Below, in pieces: positions 1 through 7,249 of a DNA stretch of 13,378 bases. The notes beneath the pieces are model-generated. The model worked only from the letters and a program-made list of their open reading frames with translations, searched no databases and had not been told where the DNA came from. The stretch is from the NCBI GenBank assembly GCA_041569895.1, contig JBFFXF010000205.1, forward strand, positions 1 to 13,378. The letters are read 5' to 3'. This DNA comes from JBFFXF01 sp041569895. Lineage in GTDB: Bacteria; Planctomycetota; UBA8108; JACQVS01. The translations under genes and the position numbers were made by a program. Every line of letters starts with the position of its first letter. Positions within the stretch are counted from its first letter, which is position 1.

Positions 1-1
1 C

Positions 2-982
2 GCCGAGGAGTTCCGCAGCCGCTACCTGCTCCAGCTCGGCGCCGCCGAGATCGAGGAGGTCACCGGTCGCGTCGTCGCGGCAGACGGCGAGAGGCGCTTC
101 CGTCTCTGGCTCGAGGAGAAGGCGGCGGAGCGCGTCGACAGGCGACCGACGTCGACCTGGATGGTGACGGACGAGCGTCTCGGCGAGACGTACCGCGCCG
201 ACGCGCTGGTCGTCAGGTCGTTTCTCGATCGGCTCCGCCATCTCGAGGTGCGGCGCTACCTCGACGGCGAGCTCGAGCCGCCGATCGCGAGTGCGCTCGA
301 TGACCCGCCGCGGGCCGATCTCCAGGTCCGGCTGCGCGCCGAGGCCAGGCCGGTCCGCGTCGTCTTCCACGCCGCGCCCGAGAGCGCCGGTCTTCGCGAG
401 TTCGAGCTCGTCGCGTACCGCGAGCCGGATGGCCCCGGGGACCTCCTCGAGCGGACCATCGTGCCGACGTCGATCCCGCGAAACCTCGGCGACGGGGGCA
501 TCTACTTCCGCGACCGTGACCTCTCGACCTTCGCCACGAACGACATCCGCACCCTGAGGATCAAGACGAGCTCGCCGGAGGCCTCGTGGATGCTGGCCCA
601 GATCGAGGGCACCTGGCACCTGCCGGTCGACACCGTGCGACGAGATCCCGATCTCAGCCTGCAGCAGTTGACCATCAACCGCGCCGTGCGCGGCCTGACC
701 CGGGGGTTCTTTCGCGTCGAGCGCTTCCTGCCCGACGAGACCGACCTCGAGAAGCTCGAGCTCACGCCGACGCGCTCTCGGATCTCGATCGAGGTCGAGC
801 TCGGCGGCGGCATCGAGGGCTTCTCGACGCTGCGGATCGGCGCGCGTCGACATCAGTCACCCGGACAGGAGTACTACGGGCGTCTCGACACCGTCGACAT
901 GCCCGTGCTGCTGCCGAACTCGCTCGTCGAGGATTTCCTGGAACTGATCGAACACCTCGATAGCATCACGCTGAGGGGTTGA
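2..982 (+). CDS. DUF4340 domain-containing protein, 5' partial
   Basis: The frame is open from the first bases of the window and ends at TGA 980-982, so about 326 C-terminal residues are visible and the true start lies upstream. An internal ATG at 161 is not the start, because similar coding sequence continues ahead of it. The visible part opens with FRSRYLLQL followed by alternating strand-like segments. A second block has the same character (YFRDRDLSTFATNDIRTLRIK region, near bases 500-570), each followed by a short Trp-containing strand (STWMV, GTWHLPV). This repeated layout of 'R-x-R-x-L-x-x-x-x-x-x-I', a Trp strand and a helix with Leu spacing resembles DUF4340. DUF4340 proteins are often encoded beside Gld-type ABC transporter genes, which would lie upstream of this window (inference). 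No transmembrane segment is visible in this part. The family call rests on pattern memory and is moderate. The biochemical role is unknown. Confidence 0.6.
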   Translation, partial: AEEFRSRYLLQLGAAEIEEVTGRVVAADGERRFRLWLEEKAAERVDRRPTSTWMVTDERLGETYRADALVVRSFLDRLRHLEVRRYLDGELEPPIASALDDPPRADLQVRLRAEARPVRVVFHAAPESAGLREFELVAYREPDGPGDLLERTIVPTSIPRNLGDGGIYFRDRDLSTFATNDIRTLRIKTSSPEASWMLAQIEGTWHLPVDTVRRDPDLSLQQLTINRAVRGLTRGFFRVERFLPDETDLEKLELTPTRSRISIEVELGGGIEGFSTLRIGARRHQSPGQEYYGRLDTVDMPVLLPNSLVEDFLELIEHLDSITLRG

Positions 983-1060
983 ATGATCTGTGTTCGGGTG
1001 GACGAAGATGACTTCGAGTGGTTGCTTTCGGTCGCGGAGACGTGCTCGTGCCCGGGGTTT

Positions 1061-1100
1061 CGGGGCCGGGACCGGGAACGGGACCGGGACCGGGGACGGG
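1061..1100. repeat. Hexamer tandem array, CCCGNN type (module A), G-rich on + strand
   Basis: Six consecutive hexamers plus four bases read cggggc, cgggac, cgggaa, cgggac, cgggac, cgggga, cggg. Every unit starts a run of three or more G, giving seven G-tracts separated by short loops. That fits the G-quadruplex pattern G3 with 3-base loops on the + (coding) strand. The array fills the spacer after the DUF4340 gene and ends 7 bases before the ATG of the next gene. Transcription would place it in the 5' leader or intercistronic RNA, where it could affect translation (inference). Confidence 0.9.
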
Positions 1101-1107
1101 TAGAGGG

Positions 1108-1437
1108 ATGCACGGGCTCACCTGCGATCTCTGTGGTGAGACGCTGCTCGTCGACTCCGACGTGCGGTATCGCGTCAAGATCGACGTCTTCGCCGCCTAC
1201 GATCCGCTGGAGATCGCGCCGTCGGACCTCGATCGCGATCTCGAGGGGGAGATGGCGGAGCTCATCGGCCGCATGAAGGAGATGAACTCCGGCGAGCTCG
1301 AGGACCAGGTGCACCGGCGGTTCGAGTTCGACCTCTGCCCTCCATGCCAGCGACGCTACCTCCGGGATCCGCTCGGCCTCGGCCGACCGCGACTGCCGCA
1401 CCCGTCCGGTGACGAGCGGGGCGAGGGGGAGCCATGA
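1108..1437 (+). CDS. Small four-cysteine (CxxC...CxxC) zinc-ribbon-like protein
   Basis: A 109-aa protein with CDLC at residues 6-9 and CPPC at 77-80, a spacing that would let two CxxC knuckles meet on one zinc ion. Between them is an acidic, helix-forming stretch (about 35-70) containing DLEGEMAELIGRMKEM. The tail after YLRDPLG is Arg/Pro/Gly-rich and probably disordered. I chose the ATG at 1108 because the frame can be extended to a GTG at 1018 only by translating the hexamer array as Gly-Pro-Gly-Thr. The non-repetitive protein begins MHGLTCDLC, and AGAGGG lies directly before the ATG, closer than an ideal ribosome site. Its TGA overlaps the next ATG (ATGA), pointing to translational coupling. 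The pattern resembles small conserved proteins of unknown function in Planctomycetota (memory, not verified). A rubredoxin-like or RNA/protein-binding zinc ribbon is possible, but no function can be assigned. Confidence 0.8.
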   Translation: MHGLTCDLCGETLLVDSDVRYRVKIDVFAAYDPLEIAPSDLDRDLEGEMAELIGRMKEMNSGELEDQVHRRFEFDLCPPCQRRYLRDPLGLGRPRLPHPSGDERGEGEP

Positions 1438-2588
1438 TCGGTGGCCGCGCACTCGCCGTTCTGTTCTCCGTGCTCTCGATCTCGGCGCTGTCGCTCCTGG
1501 CGCTCGTCGCCGCGACCGCGCCTCGCGCCGTCGCGCAGGACGAGAAGCAGGACGAGAAGCAGGACGAGAAGGCCGCCGGCGCCGGCGAGTCCGGCGAGCC
1601 GGTGACGAGCGCCGACCCGGTGCGCGAGGTCTACCCCGATCTCACGGCGGTCGCTCTCGATCGGGATCGGGTGCGCGAGCGCCTGCGCGCCGCGGCGAGC
1701 GCCAGTGGCGGTAGCGAAGCCGGCGGCAGGGATTCCGGTGGCAGCGATGCCGTGCTCATCCTCGGCGAGCGGCGAGCGCACCCCGCGCTCATCGCGGCGC
1801 GACTGCAGGAGGCGGTCGGCCGCGATCGCGTCGCGCGCGCGCTCTGGATCGAGGTCGCCGCGACCGCGCCGGACATGGAGCATCGCGCCGAGGCGTTCTG
1901 GGAGCTCGGTCTCCACTATCTCCTGCGCGAGCGCTACGCCGACTGCTGGAAGTACTGGCAGCGGCTCCCCATGATCGCGCCCGAGATAACGGCGCCCGAG
2001 ATGACGTCGCCCGAGATGAACTGGGCGGCGGGAGTGGCGCGCTGGGAGCCGTTCCTCTCCCGCGCCTCGCTGCTGCGGCAGCGCGGGCGCGCGCTCGAGG
2101 ACCTCGGCGAGGGCGAGCAGCTGCCGCCATCGCTGGCGCCGCCGCAGATCCCCGACTTCCGCGGCGAGTTCGGCGACCTCGGTCCGCGCACGCGCGAGGA
2201 CCTCCGCGGCCGCTGGGCGCTGCTCGTGTTCTGGGGGAGCACCCTCCGCGGCGCGCGCGAGTCCGCCGAGAAGGTGCGCGGCGCGCTCGACGTCGTGCGG
2301 GCGCGCGGCTGGGACGGCGTCGTCCTCGGCATCAACCTCGACACCTCGCGAGAGGCCTTCGAGCGCGCCCTCACCGGCTGGACGAGGTCGGAGGGCGACC
2401 GCGACGTCCGCATCATCGACTGGCCGCAGCATCACGACGGTCTCGGCTTCGAGTCGCCGGTGGCGCGCGCGTTCGGCATCCCGCGGGCTCCGATGGAGCT
2501 GCTGGTCGATCCGGACGGGGGGCTTCGATTCCTGACGCGCCCGCGGGCGAGCCTGGAGGCGGCGCTGGCGCTCGCGTTCGCCAGGTGA
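1434..2588 (+). CDS. Exported thioredoxin-fold (TlpA-like) protein lacking the CxxC
   Basis: A 384-aa protein. Residues 1-34 form a clear signal peptide (hydrophobic core about 7-28, AVA at the cleavage point before Q35). Next come a QDEK triple repeat (35-46), a low-complexity stretch, a helical region (about 110-225, with one Cys at 171) and a C-terminal thioredoxin-like domain (about 235-384). The fold is suggested by PPQIPDF, WALLVFWGS (261-269), GVVLGINLD (295-303) and GIPRAPMELLVDPDG (348-362), with the likely cis-proline at P353. In TlpA/ResA proteins the active site is F-W-x-x-W-C-x-x-C; here the matching stretch is F266-W-G-S-T-L-R-G-A274, with both cysteines gone, so no disulfide exchange by this site is expected. 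The ATG overlaps the previous stop (ATGA) and has GAGGGGGA as a good ribosome site. The 3' end overlaps the next GTG. It probably acts in the periplasm as a binding or scaffold partner of the FG-GAP protein (inference). Confidence 0.8.
   Translation: MIGGRALAVLFSVLSISALSLLALVAATAPRAVAQDEKQDEKQDEKAAGAGESGEPVTSADPVREVYPDLTAVALDRDRVRERLRAAASASGGSEAGGRDSGGSDAVLILGERRAHPALIAARLQEAVGRDRVARALWIEVAATAPDMEHRAEAFWELGLHYLLRERYADCWKYWQRLPMIAPEITAPEMTSPEMNWAAGVARWEPFLSRASLLRQRGRALEDLGEGEQLPPSLAPPQIPDFRGEFGDLGPRTREDLRGRWALLVFWGSTLRGARESAEKVRGALDVVRARGWDGVVLGINLDTSREAFERALTGWTRSEGDRDVRIIDWPQHHDGLGFESPVARAFGIPRAPMELLVDPDGGLRFLTRPRASLEAALALAFAR
1536..1571 (+). repeat. Three perfect copies of a 12-bp in-frame repeat
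   Basis: The unit caggacgagaag occurs three times without mismatch and encodes QDEK three times, starting exactly at the predicted signal-peptide cleavage point. The length keeps the frame, so copy-number change would only lengthen or shorten a charged linker. Confidence 0.95.
1977..2021 (+). repeat. Three imperfect copies of a 15-bp in-frame repeat
   Basis: Units begin at 1977, 1992 and 2007 and encode APEIT, APEMT and SPEMN (residues 182-196). They differ at a few bases. The repeat sits in the helical region ahead of the thioredoxin-like domain and looks like a recent slippage expansion. Confidence 0.85.
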
Positions 2589-5128
2589 GCCGTCGCACGG
2601 TCGCGAGCGCCGTCGTCGTCGCGGTGACCGTTGCGGTCGTGGCATCGATCTACCTCGCCGTCCGTCCGCGCGACGAGTCGCCCGATCGGTCCGCCACGCC
2701 GCCAGCGGGGCCCACATCGGGTCCGCCGTTCACCGACGTGACCGCCGCGGCGGGAATCGACTTCACGCACGAGTCGGGCGCCCGCGGCGAGAAGCTCAAT
2801 CCGGAGACCTTCGGTCCCGGTGCCGGCTGGTTCGACCACGACGGCGATGGCCTGCTCGATCTCCTCCTCGTCAACGGCAACGTGCTGCGCGGCGAGCCGG
2901 ACCCCGCGGCGCGATCGAAGCTCTACCGCAATCTCGGCGACGGGCGCTTCGAGGACGTCACGGCGGCGGCCGGGCTCGACGTGGCGTTCTACGGCATGGG
3001 CTTCGCCGCGGCGGACATCGAGGGCGACGGCGATCAGGACCTCTTCCTCTACGGGCTGCACCGGGCGTTCCTCTTCGAGAACGTCGGCGGCGGTCGTTTC
3101 CGCGACGCGACCGCGGGCTCCGGACTCGACGGGCTCGACGGATGGATCTGCGCCGCGGCGTTTCTCGATTACGACCGCGACGGGTCGCTCGACCTCTTCG
3201 TGGGAAACTACGTCGAGTGGCGCCCGGATTCCGAGGACGACCTCGACTGCCGCTTCGGCACGCCGTCGAAGAAGTACTGTCCGGTGTCGATGTTCGCTGC
3301 GACGGCGCCGCAGCTCTTCCGCGGGCGCGGTGACGGCGTCTTCGAGGAGACGACCGGGCGCGCCGGCCTGGCGGGATTGCGGGGCAAGGCGCTCGGAGTC
3401 GCGGTCGAGGACCACGACCGCGACGGCGATCCGGACATCTTCGTCGCCAACGACTCGGTGCCGAACTTCCTGCTCGAGAACCGCGGTGACGGCACTTTCG
3501 TCGAGCGCGGCATCGAGAGCGGGTTCGCGACGGACGCGGACGGCGCGGCGCTCGCGGGCATGGGGATCGACACGGTGTGGACCGACGACGACGGTCCGCT
3601 GCTCGTCGCCATCGGCAACTTCTCCGGCGAGCCGACGACGGTCCACGAGCAGGATCAGGTCGACTACTTCGTCGAGCGTTCCTTCGCCGTCGCCGTCGGC
3701 GGCCCGACCATCGAGAGCGTCACCTTCGGCCTGCTGCTGCGGGACCTCGACCTCGACGGGCAGGTCGATCTCGTGATGGCGAACGGGCACGTCTACGACG
3801 TCGAGGCGATCACCGGCAGCCCCTATCGCCAGCGTGCCCAGCTTTTCCTCGGGCGCGACGGGAGCCGGTTCGTCGAGGCGCCGCCGTCGCCGGGGGACGG
3901 GCTTCTCGGGCCGCGCCTGCTCGGACGCGCGCTCGCGTGCGCCGACCACGACGGCGACGGCGACCTCGACCTGGTGATCACGGAGAACCAGGGGCGCGCG
4001 CGTCTCCTGCGGAACGATCTCGACGGTACCCGGCGCTTCGTGCGCGTCGAGCTGGCAGGCTCGGGGCGCAACCGCGACGCCATCGGCGCGGAGGTCGTCC
4101 TCGTCAGCGAGACCGGCGGGGTCACCCGACGCGTCCGTCGCACGCGGAGCGCGGCGTCGAGCTACCTCTCGGTCTCCGAACCGGCGATCACGTTCGGGCT
4201 GCGCGACGGGGAGACGCCGCGACGCCTCGATGTGCGCTGGCCGTCCGGCCTACTCGAGGCCTTCGCGCCCTCGCCGGTCGAGGGGCGCGTGGTCCTCGTC
4301 GAGGGCGCGGGCGAGCCGCTCTCGCTCGGCGATGCGCCGGCCGTGGCGGCGGGCGGGCCGAGCTCCGTCGCCGTGCGCCGGCGCGGCCTCGATCAGCTCG
4401 CGGCGGGACGCCTCGCGGATGCGCTCGCCAGTCTCGAGGAGGCGATCTCGCTCGACCCGCACGACTTCGTGGCGCACCGCGGCCGGCTCATCGCGCTTCG
4501 CCGTCTCGGCCGTCGCGAGCGCGTCGCCGCGGCGCTCGATGAGATCGTCGAGCGCTTCCCGAGCGCCAGCCTCCTCGTCAGCCACTTCGCGCTCGTCCTG
4601 CGGGAGAGTGGCCACCGCGACCTCGCCGAGCTCGTCTTCCAGCGGGCCGCTGCTCTCGATCCCGCCCGTCCGGACGTCTGGCTCGACCTCGGGAACCTGG
4701 CGTTCGACCGCGGCGATACGGCGCTCGCCCGGCGACGGTACGCCGAGGTCCTGAAGCGCAACGCCGAGTCGCTCGAGGCGCTGTCCAACACCGCGAAGAC
4801 GCTCCTCATCGAGAAGGACATAGCCGGGGCGCGGGAGTATCTCGAACGGGCGCTGGCGATCGGTCCCCAGCACCCGCCGGCCCTCTGCGACATGGGCGGC
4901 GTGCTGATCGAGGAGGGCGATCTCGATGCGGCGGAGAGGATGCTGACGCGTGCGCTCGATCTCGACCCCGGCCGCGACACGCTCATCAGCATCCACGGCA
5001 ACCTCGGCATCCTCCACTTCAAGCGCCGGGATCGCGCCCGCGCGATCGAGAGCTTCGAGCGCGTCCTCGAGCTCGATCCCGACGACGCGCAGGCCCGGCG
5101 CGTCCTCGAGCGCCTGCGCGACCGCTGA
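2585..5128 (+). CDS. CRTAC1-type FG-GAP/VCBS - ASPIC/UnbV - TPR protein
   Basis: An 847-aa protein. Residues 7-26 form an N-terminal membrane anchor or uncleaved signal. Residues 49-475 carry FG-GAP/VCBS repeats with calcium-type DxDxDG loops at 84-92, 144-152, 195-203, 276-284, 387-395 and 454-462; the loop at 144 is DIEGDGDQD and the rest follow the consensus closely. Residues 492-562 match the ASPIC/UnbV domain (GSGRNRDAIGAEV, then RWPSG at 551-555). Residues 593-847 form about seven tetratricopeptide repeats (for example LDPARPDVWLDLGNLAFDRG, ending ELDPDDAQA). The first part is expected to fold as a beta-propeller outside the cytoplasm, with the TPRs as a protein-binding platform. Start: GTG at 2585 overlaps the previous stop (GTGA), and the anchor follows directly. 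The reaction or ligand is unknown for this family. Three cysteines lie in the fourth loop region and nearby (C189, C222, C232), possibly disulfide-forming. Confidence 0.9.
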   Translation: MSRRTVASAVVVAVTVAVVASIYLAVRPRDESPDRSATPPAGPTSGPPFTDVTAAAGIDFTHESGARGEKLNPETFGPGAGWFDHDGDGLLDLLLVNGNVLRGEPDPAARSKLYRNLGDGRFEDVTAAAGLDVAFYGMGFAAADIEGDGDQDLFLYGLHRAFLFENVGGGRFRDATAGSGLDGLDGWICAAAFLDYDRDGSLDLFVGNYVEWRPDSEDDLDCRFGTPSKKYCPVSMFAATAPQLFRGRGDGVFEETTGRAGLAGLRGKALGVAVEDHDRDGDPDIFVANDSVPNFLLENRGDGTFVERGIESGFATDADGAALAGMGIDTVWTDDDGPLLVAIGNFSGEPTTVHEQDQVDYFVERSFAVAVGGPTIESVTFGLLLRDLDLDGQVDLVMANGHVYDVEAITGSPYRQRAQLFLGRDGSRFVEAPPSPGDGLLGPRLLGRALACADHDGDGDLDLVITENQGRARLLRNDLDGTRRFVRVELAGSGRNRDAIGAEVVLVSETGGVTRRVRRTRSAASSYLSVSEPAITFGLRDGETPRRLDVRWPSGLLEAFAPSPVEGRVVLVEGAGEPLSLGDAPAVAAGGPSSVAVRRRGLDQLAAGRLADALASLEEAISLDPHDFVAHRGRLIALRRLGRRERVAAALDEIVERFPSASLLVSHFALVLRESGHRDLAELVFQRAAALDPARPDVWLDLGNLAFDRGDTALARRRYAEVLKRNAESLEALSNTAKTLLIEKDIAGAREYLERALAIGPQHPPALCDMGGVLIEEGDLDAAERMLTRALDLDPGRDTLISIHGNLGILHFKRRDRARAIESFERVLELDPDDAQARRVLERLRDR

Positions 5129-5288
5129 ATGCCAGCACGGCTCCGCGCGCGTTATCGGCGCGTGCGCGCCGGCCTCGCGATCCGCGTCCGCGGCGCGATT
5201 TATCACCCGGTCACGCCGGTAAAAACCCGCAAGACCGAGCGCGGACGGGATCGATATCCATGAGGAGGGAGAACTCTGGAAAGACGCC
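5129..5288. other. Intergenic spacer with short hairpins
   Basis: A 160-base gap after the TPR gene. A hairpin at 5156-5171 has a 6-bp GC stem (CGGCGC / GCGCCG) and a GTGC loop, 27 bases after the stop, but no T-run follows, so intrinsic termination is not supported. CCGG at 5207-5210 and 5216-5219 can pair across a 5-base loop and is followed by TAAAAA. The AT-richer patch 5198-5226 is the most likely place for a promoter of the next two genes, but I see no convincing -35/-10 pair. Confidence 0.35.
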
Positions 5289-5510
5289 ATGGAGAAGGAG
5301 TGGGTCTGGGATGACGACGGGCCGGGGAAGCGTCCCGACCTCATCCTGCTCGACGTCACCATGCCCGACGGTCGCGACGACAGCGAGCGACCTGTCGAGC
5401 TCGAGACCGGCGACGGGCGGGACTCGATCATCCTGCTGACGGCTCCGGAGATCCGATCGACCGCTCATCGGCCCGCCGATGAGTGCCGCGTGAAGGAGAG
5501 CGAATCGTGA
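5289..5510 (+). CDS. Small receiver-domain-like fragment (truncated response regulator)
   Basis: A 73-aa reading frame from ATG 5289, with GGAAAG seven bases upstream. Residues 16-27 read PDLILLDVTMPD, the hallmark third strand of response-regulator receiver domains, where the Asp after LL is the phosphorylation site. Thirty residues on comes IILLTAP, matching the fourth strand with its conserved Thr-Ala, and the distance between these motifs is normal for a receiver. The first strand with the acidic pair and the last strand with the conserved Lys are absent. An in-frame stop at 5220-5222 rules out an extended N-terminus of usual length (about 120 residues). Codons are G/C-ending like the neighbours. 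Its TGA overlaps the GTG of the next gene (GTGA), which suggests it is, or recently was, translated. It could be a decaying remnant or a shortened interaction module. Confidence 0.5.
   Translation: MEKEWVWDDDGPGKRPDLILLDVTMPDGRDDSERPVELETGDGRDSIILLTAPEIRSTAHRPADECRVKESES
5493..5500 (+). promoter_or_regulatory. Ribosome binding site that decides the start of the GspE-like gene
   Basis: AAGGAGAG lies 8 bases (from the end of AAGGAG) before GTG 5507. An in-frame GTG at 5483 is upstream of this site and has no comparable site of its own, so 5507 is preferred. The resulting protein starts MKASFLESL. Confidence 0.75.
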
Positions 5511-7249
5511 AGGCCAGTTTCCTCGAGAGCCTCAAGACCGCGCTCGTCGACGCGGATCTCGTCAGTACCGAGCAGTTCGAGGAGGCCGAGTCCGAGGCGC
5601 GACGCCTGCGCGCCGATCTCAGGAACGTGCTCGTCGATCACGAGGTCATCTCGCGGGAGGACCTCGAGCGCGTCGTCGCGGAGAAGCTGGAGCACGCCGA
5701 CCTGCAGGGGTACGCGATCGACTCCAGGGTCCTCGATTTCGTGCCGCAGAAGCTCGCCCGGCGGCTCGGCGTGATGCCGCTCTTCCTCTCCGGCGGTGTT
5801 CTGACGGTGGCATCGGCTGACCCGTTCGACCTCACCGCCGCCGAGGAGATCGCCTCGGCGACGGGTCGCGCCGTCGAGACCGTGCTCGCCTCCCGCGACG
5901 ACATCCACGCGGCGATCGACGAGTGGTACAGCGTCGGCGAGGAAAGGCAGCGCCTGATCGAACGGCTCGCCGGGGACGTCCGTCACATCGAGCGGGAATG
6001 CCGGCTGAGCGATTACGACGACTCCGCCGTCACGCGCATCGTCTCCGCGGTGGAGAAGCAGAAGGTCGCGGAGTTCTTTCACCGGATCCTCGTGGAGGCG
6101 GTGATCGAGGACGCGAGCGATGTCCACGTCGAGACCGGCCGGGATCGCGTCGTCGTCCGGTTCCGCGTCGACCGCGTGCTCTCCCACCGCCTCGACGTGC
6201 CGCCGGATCTCGCCGAGCCGCTGGTGAGCCACATCAAGATGCAGGCGGGACTGAACCTCCACCGTCGCAAGGTGCCGCAGGAGGGCTGGTTCGCCGTCGA
6301 GATCAGGAACCGTCACGTCGACCTGCACCTGACGACGTTCCCGTCGCTGCGCGGCGAGAACCTCGTCCTCCACCTCTCCGATCGCGATCGCCTGATGCCC
6401 GGGCTGACGGCGCTCGGGCTCGGCGAGGGCGAGTGCCGGACCATCCAGCGCGCCATGCAGTCGACGAAGGGGTTGATGCTGGTCTCCGGTCCCGACGGCA
6501 GCGGGAGGTCGACGACCGCCTACGCGATGCTCCGCGAGCTGGTCGGCGAGCGGAAGATCATGACCGTCGAGGATCCGATCAAGTACGAGCTCGACGACAT
6601 CGTCCAGGGACAGGTCGACATCGAGTCGGGCTTCTCGTTCAACCGTGCGATCCGCGCGGCGATGACGCACGACCCCGACGTCGTCTACACCAGCCACGTG
6701 CTCGACGCGGACGTCGCGCAACACCTGATCCAGTGCGCGCTCGGAGGGCAGCTCGTCATCGCGCGCCTGCATGCCTCGAACGCGTTCGAGGCGTTCTCGA
6801 GACTGGTCGACATGAAGGTCAACGCCGGCAGCCTGGCGTCGGTCCTCAAGTGCTCGGTCAATCAGCGGCTCGTCCGCAAGATCTGCGTCAACTGCCGTGA
6901 CGAGTACGAGCCCGGCCACCAGATCCTCGACACCCTCGGACTCGACGCCGGCACGGTCTTCTACCGCGGCAAGGGCTGCGCGTTCTGCTTCGAGACCGGC
7001 TACCGCGGCCTCGTCGGCGTCTTCGAGATCCTGCTGATCAACCGAGAGCTGCGCCAGCTGATCACGTCAAACGCCCCGGACGAGGAGCTCATGGAGACCG
7101 CGTGGTCCTACGGCATGAAGTCCCTCTTCGAGGCCGGCGTGCAGAAGGTCGTGCGGGGCAGCACGACCATCGACGAGCTCCGCCGCGTGATCGGACACCA
7201 CTTCCCCGCCTCGGTCGTCCGCTCGGCGTCGTCGGCGCGAGCGAAGTGA
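5507..7249 (+). CDS. GspE/PilB-type protein with degenerate ATPase motifs
   Basis: A 580-aa protein with the layout of type II secretion / type IV pilus assembly ATPases. An N-terminal GspE_N/MshEN-like region (about 1-140, with IDSRVLDFVPQKLARRLGVMPLF) is followed by a linker and an N2 domain with ASDVHVE (203-209) and LRGEN (281-285). The core ATPase domain is about 310-565. Conserved parts are the Asp box TVEDPIKY (353-360), the His box LHAS (421-424) and the four-cysteine zinc motif C460, C463, C491, C494. Not conserved are the Walker A motif, which reads GPDGSGRS (328-335) with Arg334 for the invariant Lys, and the Walker B block, which reads DVVYTSHVLD (391-400), where DxxxxGExRD-type residues Gly, Glu and Arg have become Ser, His and Leu. 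ATP hydrolysis is therefore doubtful; a regulatory or structural role is inferred. It overlaps the receiver-like fragment by 4 bases. No other secretion genes are in view. Confidence 0.85.
   Translation: MKASFLESLKTALVDADLVSTEQFEEAESEARRLRADLRNVLVDHEVISREDLERVVAEKLEHADLQGYAIDSRVLDFVPQKLARRLGVMPLFLSGGVLTVASADPFDLTAAEEIASATGRAVETVLASRDDIHAAIDEWYSVGEERQRLIERLAGDVRHIERECRLSDYDDSAVTRIVSAVEKQKVAEFFHRILVEAVIEDASDVHVETGRDRVVVRFRVDRVLSHRLDVPPDLAEPLVSHIKMQAGLNLHRRKVPQEGWFAVEIRNRHVDLHLTTFPSLRGENLVLHLSDRDRLMPGLTALGLGEGECRTIQRAMQSTKGLMLVSGPDGSGRSTTAYAMLRELVGERKIMTVEDPIKYELDDIVQGQVDIESGFSFNRAIRAAMTHDPDVVYTSHVLDADVAQHLIQCALGGQLVIARLHASNAFEAFSRLVDMKVNAGSLASVLKCSVNQRLVRKICVNCRDEYEPGHQILDTLGLDAGTVFYRGKGCAFCFETGYRGLVGVFEILLINRELRQLITSNAPDEELMETAWSYGMKSLFEAGVQKVVRGSTTIDELRRVIGHHFPASVVRSASSARAK

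Noticed and set aside
983..1276. A 97-codon + strand frame starting right after the DUF4340 stop (TGAATG)
   Set aside because: Only the first 25 or so codons look protein-like; the rest is hexamer array and then an out-of-frame reading of the four-cysteine gene. It might be a remnant cut by the array, but there is too little to call a gene.
5156..5171. Rho-independent terminator after the TPR gene
   Set aside because: A stable GC stem is present but no T-run follows.
6488..6530. Sequencing error or frameshift explaining the Walker A change
   Set aside because: The frame and flanking motifs are intact and the Walker B residues are changed as well, so a single base-call error cannot account for it.
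1356..6919. Long - strand open frames opposite the + strand genes (for example 1356-2717, 2432-3949, 4250-5431, 5465-6919)
   Set aside because: They are antisense shadows caused by high GC: Arg/Ala/Glu-rich, no recognisable motifs, and opposite clear domains on the + strand.
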